64,000 nt of DNA, taken from positions 62,001 to 126,000 of the forward strand of contig JADJXM010000002.1 in the NCBI GenBank assembly GCA_016715865.1. The letters run 5' to 3'. Shown piece after piece: positions 14,008 through 26,490 of the stretch. Source of the stretch: Acidobacteriota bacterium. GTDB taxonomy: Bacteria; Acidobacteriota; Blastocatellia; RBC074. The notes beneath the pieces were generated by a model. It saw only the letters and a program-made list of their open reading frames with translations, was not told where the DNA came from and made no database searches. The translations under genes were made by a program, and so were the position numbers. The stretch's first letter is position 1; the number at the start of each line of letters is the position of its first letter.

Positions 14008-15687
14008 TTATTGGCCGCCGGCAGCGGGACCTTCCTTGACCTTCTTGACCTTCATGACACGCCCGACATCGAGCAGCGCCTCGCTCACTTCGCCGTTTTT
14101 ATCTTTGACGAAGGTCAGAGCCGCTTCGCCGCTCCTGGTGAAGAATGCCGTTTCGGATTCCGGAACGAACTCCATCCTCGGACGGAAGGGGATCGAGATG
14201 ATCAGGCTGTTTCCCTCTCGCGTCACTTGCGCGATGACATTGGGCATGACTTCGTACTTGCCGGTGTAGCTGTCGAGAATCCTGGGATCGACCGTGGCGA
14301 TGGCAGGCATTTCAGTCACGTAGTCCATAAAGCCGAGCATCATTTCATCATAAGTCGGCTCGCCGTATCTGACATCTTTCGTCGGATCGGGATTGAACTT
14401 GTTTTTAGCAGAATTGTCGAAATATGCCGTAACCATGATCCGGCTGCCCTTGGGAAGTCGTTTTGGCTCCTTGAGGATGTAGTTGGTTTGCCAGGCAAAA
14501 TCGTAGTTCGGAACGCTGAGCATGACCTCTTCTTTCCCATCCGGATAGAAGACCTTGTATTCCATCGATTTGCCGCGCAGGTGCATGTGCGGTTCGAAGG
14601 CATAGATCGTCGTGGCGCGCTTGAGCGTACGGCAGGCCGTGACGCGGTGATTCTCGGCGCCCGCAGGAATCTTGAACAGGATATTGCCGATCGAATTAGT
14701 CGTCACAGTGCGCTCGGGCGCCTTGTCGGTGAAGACCAGCCCGATCATCGAGCGGTCTTTCTCGACTGTCTCCGTGCCGAGCGTCTGATTCGAATAATGG
14801 ATCTGGAAGCGGATGATCGAACCGGCCGGAACCTTGCGCGCTGTTCCCGGGGCATAAATGTCTGCATTACGTCCTGGAGCAAATCCAACCAGAAGGTTGT
14901 CGTTGCCGCCGCCGCGGCTGTTGGCGTCGGCGCATGCATCATCGACCACCGGCTGATCCGGCTTCATCCGCATCAGAAAGCCGTCACGATAAAATGGAGA
15001 ATTTTTGATCGCCATCTCCATTGCCTTGTTCCGCTGCTCGTCGGTCATCTTGCCCATGTTCGGCGTTCCCGGAGGAACGATGAAGGCGATAATGTGATGA
15101 ACGATCTTGCGGTTGCCCGGTCTCGCTTCGGCGCGGATGACATACCTGTCCTCGGTGAAATTGGTCGGCACGTCGAAATACTGGTACTCATCATCGCCAC
15201 CCTTGTACGAGTACTCATCCGGGATCTGAACGATCATGTCCGGCTTGCCGATCTCCCATCCGGCTGTGAAGGTGGGCGCCGCCGGCATGTCCTTCGTATT
15301 GCCCTCGATCGCTCCCTGATCAACCCACGCCACTACCTTGTCGATCTCCGCCTGCGTCAGCCGACGGTCATTCTCGAAACTGCCGAAATGCGGATCGGCA
15401 TGCCAGGGCGGCATCGTCCGATTGGCTACTTTCTCGCGAATCGACTTGGCCCACGGGCGGACATCCTTGTAACTCAAGGTCGAAAACGGCGCGCTTTCGC
15501 CGGGACGATGACACTCCGCGCAATGCTTGTTGAATATCGGCGCGATATCTTTTGTGTATGTCACCGCCGCATTCGACGATTTGCCGCTCCCGTTACCCTC
15601 CGCACTTCCGGCCGGAATAAGGTTAAGGCCGAAAACCATAAATATGCCAATGGTTAAAATTATCAGTAGTGGGCGTTTCAATCTCAT
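14008..15687 (-). CDS. Heme c / copper type II monooxygenase-like protein with extra C-terminal domain
   Basis: The 559-residue protein starts at the ATG at 15687, 7-8 bases after AAGGAG; a TTG one codon earlier is rejected. It has a signal/anchor helix (~5-25), heme motif CAECH (Cys56, Cys59, His60), then the same fold as the next gene, with candidate copper ligands His197-His198, His367/His369 (PHMHLRGK) and Met449/450 (YDEMMLGF). Unlike its paralogues it carries ~90 further residues (from ~470: LDSYTGKYEV... ) resembling the beta-rich DUF3471 lipocalin-like tail found on exported hydrolases. First gene of the minus-strand run; its promoter should lie in 15688-15800. Extracytoplasmic oxidation is the likely role. 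Confidence 0.85.
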   Translation of the reverse strand: MRLKRPLLIILTIGIFMVFGLNLIPAGSAEGNGSGKSSNAAVTYTKDIAPIFNKHCAECHRPGESAPFSTLSYKDVRPWAKSIREKVANRTMPPWHADPHFGSFENDRRLTQAEIDKVVAWVDQGAIEGNTKDMPAAPTFTAGWEIGKPDMIVQIPDEYSYKGGDDEYQYFDVPTNFTEDRYVIRAEARPGNRKIVHHIIAFIVPPGTPNMGKMTDEQRNKAMEMAIKNSPFYRDGFLMRMKPDQPVVDDACADANSRGGGNDNLLVGFAPGRNADIYAPGTARKVPAGSIIRFQIHYSNQTLGTETVEKDRSMIGLVFTDKAPERTVTTNSIGNILFKIPAGAENHRVTACRTLKRATTIYAFEPHMHLRGKSMEYKVFYPDGKEEVMLSVPNYDFAWQTNYILKEPKRLPKGSRIMVTAYFDNSAKNKFNPDPTKDVRYGEPTYDEMMLGFMDYVTEMPAIATVDPRILDSYTGKYEVMPNVIAQVTREGNSLIISIPFRPRMEFVPESETAFFTRSGEAALTFVKDKNGEVSEALLDVGRVMKVKKVKEGPAAGGQ

Positions 15688-15804
15688 CAATCTCTCTCCT
15701 TCTGTTACTGCTTTGATTCTTTTGCAATTTTGACAAGCTACTTGCCTAATTTATGGATGTTGCGGCGACAAGTCAAGTTAAATGATTCAGGACTTAGGCA
15801 AAAT

Positions 15805-15883
<79 letters not shown>

Positions 15884-16010
15884 GCCAGTGAATATTACGT
15901 TGAAAAATCGGTCGCTGGTTGCGGAAAGTTGTAAATTCGCGGGTTCGGGAAAGATTAAGGGATTTCCAAAAAATATCGCTGCGTAATATCAGAAAATTGA
16001 TGCCATTGAT

Positions 16011-16814
16011 TTAAATCAAAGTTTCGCCGGTTCTGAAGGCCTTTTCGAAATTCGAGAGACCGTGTTCGCCTCCATTGACCTGGCGGCGGGCGAGATCGAG
16101 TCGATTCGCTTGCAGGGCCTCGCGGATCTTCAATTCCTTGTCCTTCAGAAAACTGGCCAGAATCTGAGCGGCGATCTGCGGTGAGTTGGCCAGTTCTGGA
16201 TTATTGATGAGCATATCGCCGACGCCGATCTTCTGGCCGTATCGCCGATAGTTGTCCTTCCCCGTGAGCTGAATGAAGCCGCGGCCCTTGTAGCGTTCCC
16301 CGTCGGGCGGTCCCTGATTGCCCAGGTCAGAGCGATAATCGTAGCGGTTGAAGGGTGGGCCTGGCGGCGTCGTATTGTATGTCGAGATCCCTTCGTCGAC
16401 AGGCAGGAAACTGGCCGTCTCGGCGCGAATCGTCGAAAGCGCCATCAGCACCATGCCTTTGTCGAACAGTTCGGCCTGCTCCAGCGCTTTCAGAATGAAT
16501 GGCAGATTTTGTTCGATATTTTCACGGCGAGTTCCAGGAAACATCTGGCTGACCATGTCGATCGTCACCCTGTCGATGACGGAGCTTGCCGGGATGAACT
16601 GATTTGTGTCAATCAAGCCCATCGCTCGTTGTGTAGCCGGGCCCGCCACGCCGTCAACCACCAGCCGGCGACTCCGCTGAAACGACTTGACCGCGGTGCT
16701 CGTGTTGAAGCCGAATTTGCCGTCAGGTGTGCCGGGCCTGAATCCCAGCTCGATCAACCGTACCTGCAGGGCTTTGACGTCAGCGCCGGAATCGTTGATT
16801 TTCAAGGTTCGCAT
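16011..16814 (-). CDS. Peptidoglycan-binding GH19/chitinase-like lysozyme (endolysin-like)
   Basis: The 267-residue protein has an N-terminal peptidoglycan-binding type 1 domain (~3-65: GADVKALQVRL, DGKFGFNTSTAVKSFQ, VDGVAGPATQRAM). A C-terminal glycoside hydrolase family 19-like lysozyme domain follows (~95-255), with the RAETASF region carrying the likely catalytic Glu and YKGRGFIQLTGKDNY as the family signature. It should cleave peptidoglycan. There is no signal peptide, as in phage endolysins and contractile-system or toxin-type lysins, so export would need a holin or a secretion machine. No phage genes are nearby. AGGAG precedes the ATG. A 72-residue gene lies 38 bases upstream on the same strand. 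Confidence 0.85.
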   Translation of the reverse strand: MRTLKINDSGADVKALQVRLIELGFRPGTPDGKFGFNTSTAVKSFQRSRRLVVDGVAGPATQRAMGLIDTNQFIPASSVIDRVTIDMVSQMFPGTRRENIEQNLPFILKALEQAELFDKGMVLMALSTIRAETASFLPVDEGISTYNTTPPGPPFNRYDYRSDLGNQGPPDGERYKGRGFIQLTGKDNYRRYGQKIGVGDMLINNPELANSPQIAAQILASFLKDKELKIREALQANRLDLARRQVNGGEHGLSNFEKAFRTGETLI

Positions 16815-16852
16815 TGAAATTGCTCCTGGTTAGGTAGTTTAATTGTGAATGA

Positions 16853-17071
16853 TCAGTCTGATGGCGGAACGGGCATCGCGATAATGTCTTTTGCAGCGCG
16901 AAGCTCCGCCGGCATGGCACGATAATTATCCAGTAGTTCCTGCATGATGTCGGAGAAGAGCCAGTTGGGATCGAGCGTCGGATCGGCCTTCATTCGCCGA
17001 TCAAATTCGGCATACGCTTTCGATCGCGCCCAGGCAAAGAAATGGGAAAGTTCAATTTCATGTTCCGGCAC
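16853..17071 (-). CDS. Small unknown protein upstream of the endolysin-like gene
   Basis: A 72-residue product starting at GTG (17071), preceded by TTGAGGT at good spacing. It is acidic and helical (HFFAWARSKAYAEFDRR, then WLFSDIMQELLDNYRAMPAELRAAKDI) and ends in a Pro-rich tail. No signal peptide or membrane helix. I do not recognise a family. Its position just ahead of a lysozyme without a signal sequence raises the idea of an immunity or chaperone-like partner, which is speculation. The longer frame to 17458 would overlap the divergent ceramidase gene and is rejected. Confidence 0.55.
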   Translation of the reverse strand: MPEHEIELSHFFAWARSKAYAEFDRRMKADPTLDPNWLFSDIMQELLDNYRAMPAELRAAKDIIAMPVPPSD

Positions 17072-17174
17072 GGCTGGTGACCTCAATAACTGTTTATAGC
17101 TGCATAAAAGGCTTGTGAATAAAGACAATTCGATTCTCAGACTTTGCCGTCGAGGTGTCAAGAGGAGAAAAATC

Positions 17175-18914
17175 ATGATGCGATTGATGATCATATTGAC
17201 AGCTGTCTTTCTTACCGTTCCGATCCTGGTGATGACAAGGCGGGAAGAGGCTGTTACCGGACCGCAGCTCAAGGTCGGAGTCTCCGCTCTCAGCGTTACT
17301 CCGTTCGGTCCGAATCCCGACTGGGATGGAACGATTACGCCGAGCGGTGTCTGGGGAGAGAAGTTCGATGATCGAAACGGCAACGGCGTCTGGGACGGGG
17401 GCGAACCCTTCGAGGACGACCCCGGCAATACGGTGATCGATTCCAGCTCGAAGAACAAGTATGATGGGATCTATCTGGCGGGGTTCGGCGACAAGCGCCT
17501 TGCCACCGGCAGGCACGACGACCTCTGGGCACGGACGATCGTTCTGGAATACGGCGATACCCGAATTGCGATTGTCTCGCTGGATTTCATTGGTTACTAC
17601 TCGGAAGGGAAGTATTTCGGAATCAATCATATTACTAAGATGATCGACCCGAAACTGGGTATTCAGGAGGTTCTCGTCGCCAGCACTCACAGCCACGAAG
17701 GTCCTGATACGATCGGAGCCTGGGGAGACGGACCGCTCAAGGACGGCAAATACCCCAAATATATGCGTTTCGTCGACCGGCAGGTGGCCAGGAGCATCGA
17801 AGAGGCAGCGCGCAGCCTGCAATCAGTCCGTCTGAAGCTGGGCGTGACCGATCCCAACAGATCGCCGAGTATTGCAGGCATGCAGACCCGCACCAGCGGG
17901 CGTCCGCCGAACTTCTTCGATGAAGAGCTGAGAATGATGCAGTTCGTTGGGACGGCGGGCGGTTCAAGAGGGAAGGCCATCGCGACGATCATCAACTGGA
18001 ACACGCATCCAGAGTCGATGGAGGACAAAAACACCATCCTCACATCCGATTTCCCGCACTCCATTCGCCAGGAGATCGAACGGAAATATGGAGGAACCGC
18101 ACTCTACATCAATGGCGCCATCGGAACGGCCGAAATCATCGGAGACACCAACAACAAGAACAAGGACCGCATCAGGTTCGATGGCAAGGATTATCCGCTC
18201 AACGAGAAGAACAACCGGCCCGTCTTCACTTTTGATCGCACCGAAGCGATCGGTCGTGACGTCGCCAAAGCAGCGATCGAGGCCCTCGAGAATGGCGCCT
18301 GGAGCCGGAGCAGCAAGCTTGTCGTTCGCAAGGCCGATCTCAAGGGGCCGATGGACAATGAAGGTTACCTGTTTCTGGCTAAACTTGGCGTCTTCGATAC
18401 GATTCCGGTTACTGAGGACGGTTCAATTCCAGAGTTTAAAACTTCAATCTATGCGATCGACCTCGGCGATGCTCAGATCGTCACTACGCCCGGTGAACTG
18501 CTGCCGGAGGTCTTTTACGGCGTCGCCAGACATCGTAGAACGGACTGCCCGGCCGCCGATACAGGCGCCCCGCCTGAGCCGAGCATCCGCGATGCGATGA
18601 CTGCTAAATACCGTTTCATGTTCGGCCTCTGCCCGGATGAGCTGGGCTACATCGTCCCGAAGTATGACTGGCGTCGGGAACCCGTCGATCTGCAGAAGAT
18701 GCAGATCCGCAAGTCAGTCGATCCATGCAGCGCACAGGGCGTTCCGAATCATTATCACGAGACGAACTCAGCCAGCTCAGCGCTCGCTCCGGCCTCGGCC
18801 TGCGTCACTGTGGCTCTGCTGACAGGCCGTATTCCGACCGATGCTGCATGCAGGGATGTCAGAAAATATTCCGAATATGTTGATAATCTGGCTGAAAGGA
18901 AGAACCAAAAGTGA
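17175..18914 (+). CDS. Neutral ceramidase-like exported hydrolase
   Basis: The 579-residue protein starts at ATG 17175, seven bases after AGAGGAG, with a signal helix at ~3-20. It resembles the N-terminal catalytic domain of neutral/alkaline non-lysosomal ceramidase: VGVSALSVTPFG at the start of the mature protein, ASTHSHEGPD with zinc-type His172 and His174, NWNTHPES (~285), and a late GELLPEVFYG. Near residues 65-77 DRNGNGVWDGGE is an EF-hand-like calcium loop inserted after the first strand. It would hydrolyse an amide lipid or similar compound outside the cell; the substrate is uncertain. The 3' end overlaps the ThiS-like gene by four bases. Confidence 0.8.
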   Translation: MMRLMIILTAVFLTVPILVMTRREEAVTGPQLKVGVSALSVTPFGPNPDWDGTITPSGVWGEKFDDRNGNGVWDGGEPFEDDPGNTVIDSSSKNKYDGIYLAGFGDKRLATGRHDDLWARTIVLEYGDTRIAIVSLDFIGYYSEGKYFGINHITKMIDPKLGIQEVLVASTHSHEGPDTIGAWGDGPLKDGKYPKYMRFVDRQVARSIEEAARSLQSVRLKLGVTDPNRSPSIAGMQTRTSGRPPNFFDEELRMMQFVGTAGGSRGKAIATIINWNTHPESMEDKNTILTSDFPHSIRQEIERKYGGTALYINGAIGTAEIIGDTNNKNKDRIRFDGKDYPLNEKNNRPVFTFDRTEAIGRDVAKAAIEALENGAWSRSSKLVVRKADLKGPMDNEGYLFLAKLGVFDTIPVTEDGSIPEFKTSIYAIDLGDAQIVTTPGELLPEVFYGVARHRRTDCPAADTGAPPEPSIRDAMTAKYRFMFGLCPDELGYIVPKYDWRREPVDLQKMQIRKSVDPCSAQGVPNHYHETNSASSALAPASACVTVALLTGRIPTDAACRDVRKYSEYVDNLAERKNQK

Positions 18915-19150
18915 ACGAGGCTGAGACGATCGAAATCTCGATCAATGGTGAAACCAGTACCGTTCCTGCCGGTTCGAATCTCATGGATCTGGTGCAGTCG
19001 CTTTCGCTGGCGCCTGAACGAGTCGCCATTGAGCGCAACCGCAGGATTGTTCCGCGTGGTCAATGGGCCGAGACATCACTCGCATCCGGCGATGCGCTTG
19101 AAATCGTCCATTTCGTCGGCGGAGGAAATGAAGAAAATGATGAGTTATGA
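18911..19150 (+). CDS. thiS: ThiS-like sulfur carrier with a C-terminal tail
   Basis: The 79-residue beta-grasp protein has IEISINGETSTVPAGSNLMDLV and later LASGDALEIVHFVGGG, the ThiS pattern. ThiS must end in Gly-Gly, which is adenylated and thiocarboxylated for thiazole synthesis. Here the glycines are residues 70-72 and seven more residues (NEENDEL) follow before the stop. The carrier would need trimming or may not work in thiamine synthesis. It begins at GTG overlapping the ceramidase stop, with AAGGAAG upstream. No thiG, thiF or thiE lies beside it. A repeat block begins directly after the stop. Confidence 0.75.
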   Translation: MNEAETIEISINGETSTVPAGSNLMDLVQSLSLAPERVAIERNRRIVPRGQWAETSLASGDALEIVHFVGGGNEENDEL

Positions 19151-19463
19151 ATGATGAATGATGAATTTAATATTCTGTAACCTATGTTTTTAAGATTTTC
19201 AACGCCAAGCATGCCAAGACAGCCAAGTATTCAACGCCAAGGACGCCAAGACAGCCAAGAGATTATAGGAAATGATGATTAGCTCTAATATCCATTTCGC
19301 CGATAGTACAATCAAAAATACTGATCGCATTATTTTCATTTGAACCCCTTGGCTGCCTTGGCGTCCTTGGCGTTGAAACCCTTTGCCACCTTGGCGTCCT
19401 TGGCGTTTCAACTGCCTTAAAACATAGGTTAATCCTTATAAAATTCATCATTCATCATTCATA
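19146..19463. repeat. Nested palindromic repeat, family C
   Basis: The outer arms are GAATGATGAATGATGAATT (19149-19167) and AATTCATCATTCATCATTC (19441-19459). The inner element has termini TAACCTATGTTTTTAAG (19178) and CTTAAAACATAGGTTA (ending 19431). Inside these, repeated CAACGCCAAG..GCCAAG units (19199-19260) face CTTGGCGTCCTTGGCGTTG units (19350-19410). A related but shorter copy lies at 61968-62353. It fills the gap between the convergent thiS-like and M28 peptidase genes. Confidence 0.75.
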
Positions 19464-19471
19464 CCTCATCA

Positions 19472-21085
<1,614 letters not shown>

Positions 21086-21188
21086 AGATCTCCTTAAAAT
21101 AGTTTCCAGATGGCGGTTTCTTTTCCAGTTCAGGAAACAGACCCAAGCCTCGGCTTAACAGACACCACAAGGCCCGACATTCCAGACT

Positions 21189-21260
21189 GTAGTTTCCAGT
21201 AAATATACCGGAAACTGGAAACTGGCAACTGGAAACTATGCTCCGGCAACCGGAAACTAC
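21189..21260. repeat. GGAAACT short-period inverted repeat (family J)
   Basis: TAGTTTCCAG faces three to four units of ACTGGAAACT-type sequence, ending GGAAACTA, GGAAACTAC. The same unit makes the inner arms at 6215-6328 and appears at 24280-24306 between trxB and purA. The block lies between the divergent M28 peptidase and glgA genes. Confidence 0.6.
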
Positions 21261-21354
21261 GCCTGCTTGACAATCTTTCTACCTGCCACGTAGTATCCTG
21301 AATCCGCTTAACCGCATAAATCGACAAGAAAGGCTCACGTTTCAGAACCTGAAC

Positions 21355-22812
<1,458 letters not shown>

Positions 22813-22861
22813 CAAAACTGTCTGCCAGCGAACAGATTGATCTGTTATAATGATCGGCGAT

Positions 22862-22892
<31 letters not shown>

Positions 22893-22958
22893 GAAGAGCC
22901 TTAAAACAGGACAAATCGTAATCATAGTAATAACGTTAAATCCAGCGAGGAGAATGAA

Positions 22959-23294
22959 ATGAGTGAATTCGTAGTGGAAGTGACAGATACGAACTGGGAA
23001 TCAGAAGTATTGAAGTCCGACAGGCCGGTGCTCGTCGATTTCTGGGCAGCATGGTGTGGTCCTTGCCGCATGTTGGCCCCGACAGTCGAATCGGTTGCTG
23101 AAAAGTTCCAGGGACAGGCGAAAGTTGTCAAACTCAACGTGGATGAGAACGTCGAGAGTCCGGCCAAATATGGGATTCGCGGTATACCTACATTGATCCT
23201 TTTCAACAATGGTCAGGAAGTCGATCGTCACGTCGGCGTTCCCGCCAATGCCAAGGACACGATCTCACAGATGATTGAAAGAACGCTCGCCTGA
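22959..23294 (+). CDS. trxA: Thioredoxin
   Basis: The 111-residue protein has the thioredoxin fold in full: VLVDFWAAWCGPCRM with redox cysteines Cys33 and Cys36, KLNVDENVESPAKYGI, then the cis-proline RGIPTLILF and GVPANAKDTI near the end. It reduces protein disulfides in the cytoplasm and is recharged by thioredoxin reductase, encoded 51 bases downstream. GAGGAG precedes the ATG at good spacing. Length is typical. Confidence 0.96.
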   Translation: MSEFVVEVTDTNWESEVLKSDRPVLVDFWAAWCGPCRMLAPTVESVAEKFQGQAKVVKLNVDENVESPAKYGIRGIPTLILFNNGQEVDRHVGVPANAKDTISQMIERTLA

Positions 23295-23345
23295 TTCTCT
23301 CTTTGCGAATAATCGTGAAGACTGATGCGGCAATCGGTTGATGAT

Positions 23346-24282
<937 letters not shown>

Positions 24283-24311
24283 CAGTTGTAACTGGAAACA
24301 GGAAACTAACA

Positions 24312-25634
24312 ATGAATCTGGCAATTATCGGCGCTCAATGGGGAGACGAGGGCAAGGGCAAGATCGTCGACCTGCTGGCGCCGCATTTCGATATCGTGAC
24401 GCGGTATCAGGGCGGGCACAATGCCGGCCATACTGTGATCATACGTCGCGACGGCATCGAGCAGAAATTCGTCCTGCACCTGATACCTTCCGGCATCACC
24501 CATCCGGGCAAGACCTGCGTCATCGGCAACGGTGTAGTCGTCGATCCGCGAGCGCTGCTGATCGAAATGGAGGACCTGCGCGGGCAGGGGATCGAAGTCA
24601 ATCCGAAGAACCTGCTGGTCAGCAATCGCGCGCACCTGATTCTGCCGTATCACGTTGCGCTTGACCGGGCGATCGAGGCGAGTCGCGGCGGGAATGCCGT
24701 CGGGACGACGATGCGCGGAATCGGTCCGGCATACGAAGACAAGATGGCCCGGCGAGGACTGCGTGCCGGCGACCTGACTGATCCCTCGACGCTGGCCGAA
24801 AAGCTGACCCACACCGCCCGACAGGCCAACCGGCTGCTCTCTGTCCTGGGAGGCGAACCGATCGACGAAAAAGTCCTGATCGATGACGGAATGCGCTGGT
24901 GTGATCTGCTCTCTCCGCATATTTGCGATACAACTTACTATCTCAATCGCTCGACACGAGACGGCAGTTCGCTTCTGCTCGAAGGAGCGCAGGCGACGAT
25001 GCTTGATATCGATCACGGCACCTATCCATTCGTCACCTCTTCAAACTCCTCGATTGGCGGGGCATGCACGGGAACCGGTATCCCCCCGTCGCTCATTAAT
25101 ATGGTAATCGGCGTGATCAAGGCCTACACTACACGCGTCGGAGGCGGTCCGTTTCCGACTGAACTCAACGACGCACTTGGCGAGACGATCCGCACGCGAG
25201 GCGGAGAGTACGGCGCATCGACCGGGCGTCCGCGGCGGACAGGCTGGTTCGATGCCGTCGTTGCCCGCTATGCTGTCATGGTCAATGGACTCCACGCTCT
25301 GGCTTTGACCAAACTGGATGTCCTCGACGATCTCGACGAGATTCGTATCTGTACCGGTTATCGAATCAATGGCCGCGAGACCGATCAGGTGCCGTACGAC
25401 GCAAATCTCATGTCCGCCGCTGAACCAGTCTATGAGACCATGCCAGGCTGGCGTGAAAAAACGGTCGGCATAAATCGACTCGATGATCTTCCGGCGAAGG
25501 CCAGGGAATATGTTGATCGGTTATCTGAGCTGTCCGGCGCGCCATTCGCATTCATCTCGACCGGCGCCGAACGCAACGAAACGATCATTTCCAGCGAAAT
25601 GCTCAGCCGGCACGGACTGGATCTTTCCATTTAA
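24312..25634 (+). CDS. purA: Adenylosuccinate synthetase
   Basis: The 440-residue enzyme joins IMP and aspartate with GTP to make adenylosuccinate, the first step from IMP to AMP. It shows the N-terminal GTP loop GAQWGDEGKGKIVD (residues ~6-19) with the catalytic Asp, the GGHNAGHTV motif, GTTMRGIGPAYEDK (~135-150), the LLEGAQATMLDIDHGTYPFV segment and a C-terminal TGAERNETI. Length is usual. Cytoplasmic. GGAAAC before the ATG is both a weak ribosome site and part of a short-period repeat unit. Purine synthesis has no special link to the thioredoxin genes upstream. Confidence 0.95.
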   Translation: MNLAIIGAQWGDEGKGKIVDLLAPHFDIVTRYQGGHNAGHTVIIRRDGIEQKFVLHLIPSGITHPGKTCVIGNGVVVDPRALLIEMEDLRGQGIEVNPKNLLVSNRAHLILPYHVALDRAIEASRGGNAVGTTMRGIGPAYEDKMARRGLRAGDLTDPSTLAEKLTHTARQANRLLSVLGGEPIDEKVLIDDGMRWCDLLSPHICDTTYYLNRSTRDGSSLLLEGAQATMLDIDHGTYPFVTSSNSSIGGACTGTGIPPSLINMVIGVIKAYTTRVGGGPFPTELNDALGETIRTRGGEYGASTGRPRRTGWFDAVVARYAVMVNGLHALALTKLDVLDDLDEIRICTGYRINGRETDQVPYDANLMSAAEPVYETMPGWREKTVGINRLDDLPAKAREYVDRLSELSGAPFAFISTGAERNETIISSEMLSRHGLDLSI

Positions 25635-25730
25635 ATCGGCCAACATTACGTGAGCGTCAGCGAGCGCCAGGCCACGGTTGCTGTAAATGCCGTGCCGTAT
25701 ACACGTCCAACAACAAACCAGGAGGAAGAC

Positions 25731-25934
25731 ATGTCTGTAGCTAAAGTGACAGAAATCATCTCATCGTCGTCGAAAAGTTTCGATGACGCCATTAACGAGG
25801 GTATCAAGCGAGCCGGCAAGACGCTCGAAAATATCAAAGGTGCATGGGTCAAGGATCAGAATCTTGTGGTCGAGAATGACAAGGTCGTCGAGTACCGTGT
25901 CACCCTGGTGGTCACGTTCGTTCTCAATGACTGA
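25731..25934 (+). CDS. Dodecin (flavin-binding small protein)
   Basis: The 67-residue protein matches dodecin: VAKVTEIISSSSKSFDDAINEGIKRA, then KTLENIKGAWVKDQ with the flavin-stacking Trp, and a final VEYRVTLVVTFVLND strand. Dodecins assemble into hollow dodecamers that store flavins or CoA in the cytoplasm. GGAGGA lies directly upstream of the chosen ATG; a longer frame from 25650 has no such site. It stands 96 bases after purA and 100 bases before a small membrane protein gene that also has a strong ribosome site. Confidence 0.93.
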   Translation: MSVAKVTEIISSSSKSFDDAINEGIKRAGKTLENIKGAWVKDQNLVVENDKVVEYRVTLVVTFVLND

Positions 25935-26034
25935 TTCTGTGAAGTGAAGTACGCGGTAATCAATTAATGCAAACCTGTAAGACTCGAAGTTGTCGTTTAT
26001 ATGGTCAGAAAATAACCTACTCTGGAGGAAAACC

Positions 26035-26319
26035 ATGGAAAGTCAACTCGTCAGTTGGTTGATCAGTCTGATTATCGGTGCAGTAGGCGGAAACGCAGCC
26101 GGAGCAGTTTTAAAGAATTACAGCCTCGGCACGGTCGGCAATACAATTGCCGGTCTTGTTGGAGGCGGACTGGGCGGACAGATAATCACCGCCTTGCTGA
26201 GCAGCGGTGCATCGACCGGCCTGGTCGGTAATATCGCCAGTTCAGGCATCGGCGGTGCAGTGCTCATGATCGTCATCGGACTCATCAAGAATGCGCTAGC
26301 CGGCAAATCCAGAGGCTAA
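26035..26319 (+). CDS. Small glycine-rich membrane protein, unknown
   Basis: A 94-residue product with three hydrophobic stretches, LVSWLISLIIGAVGGNAAGA, NTIAGLVGGGLGGQII and AVLMIVIGLIKNALAG, separated by short Gly/Ser-rich turns. Glycine-zipper spacing suggests tightly packed membrane helices. It reminds me of the small stress-induced membrane proteins of the GlsB/YeaQ kind but lacks a signature that would settle it. TGGAGG precedes the ATG at 26035. It follows the dodecin gene. Confidence 0.75.
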   Translation: MESQLVSWLISLIIGAVGGNAAGAVLKNYSLGTVGNTIAGLVGGGLGGQIITALLSSGASTGLVGNIASSGIGGAVLMIVIGLIKNALAGKSRG

Positions 26320-26490
26320 CCAGCAGCATTTTTCCATCATCTCCGGTTAAATATAGGTCAAGCGACCCGGCGCGAAGATGTTTGCGGTCGTTATAGGTTT
26401 TCTGTGTCTTCATGATTATCCGGAAAACGTGGTATAAATCCGTGGTAATCGAAAAGTACAATTGTTCAGTAATAACAGAAACGCTGATAT

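Noticed and set aside
14011..15657. 548-residue frame on the + strand opposite a heme c/monooxygenase gene
   Set aside because: Antisense shadow: the minus strand carries intact heme and copper motifs, while this frame has no recognisable domain.
17072..17458. Longer 201-residue version of the small gene at 16853-17071
   Set aside because: The extension overlaps the ribosome site and start of the divergent ceramidase gene and lacks its own ribosome site.
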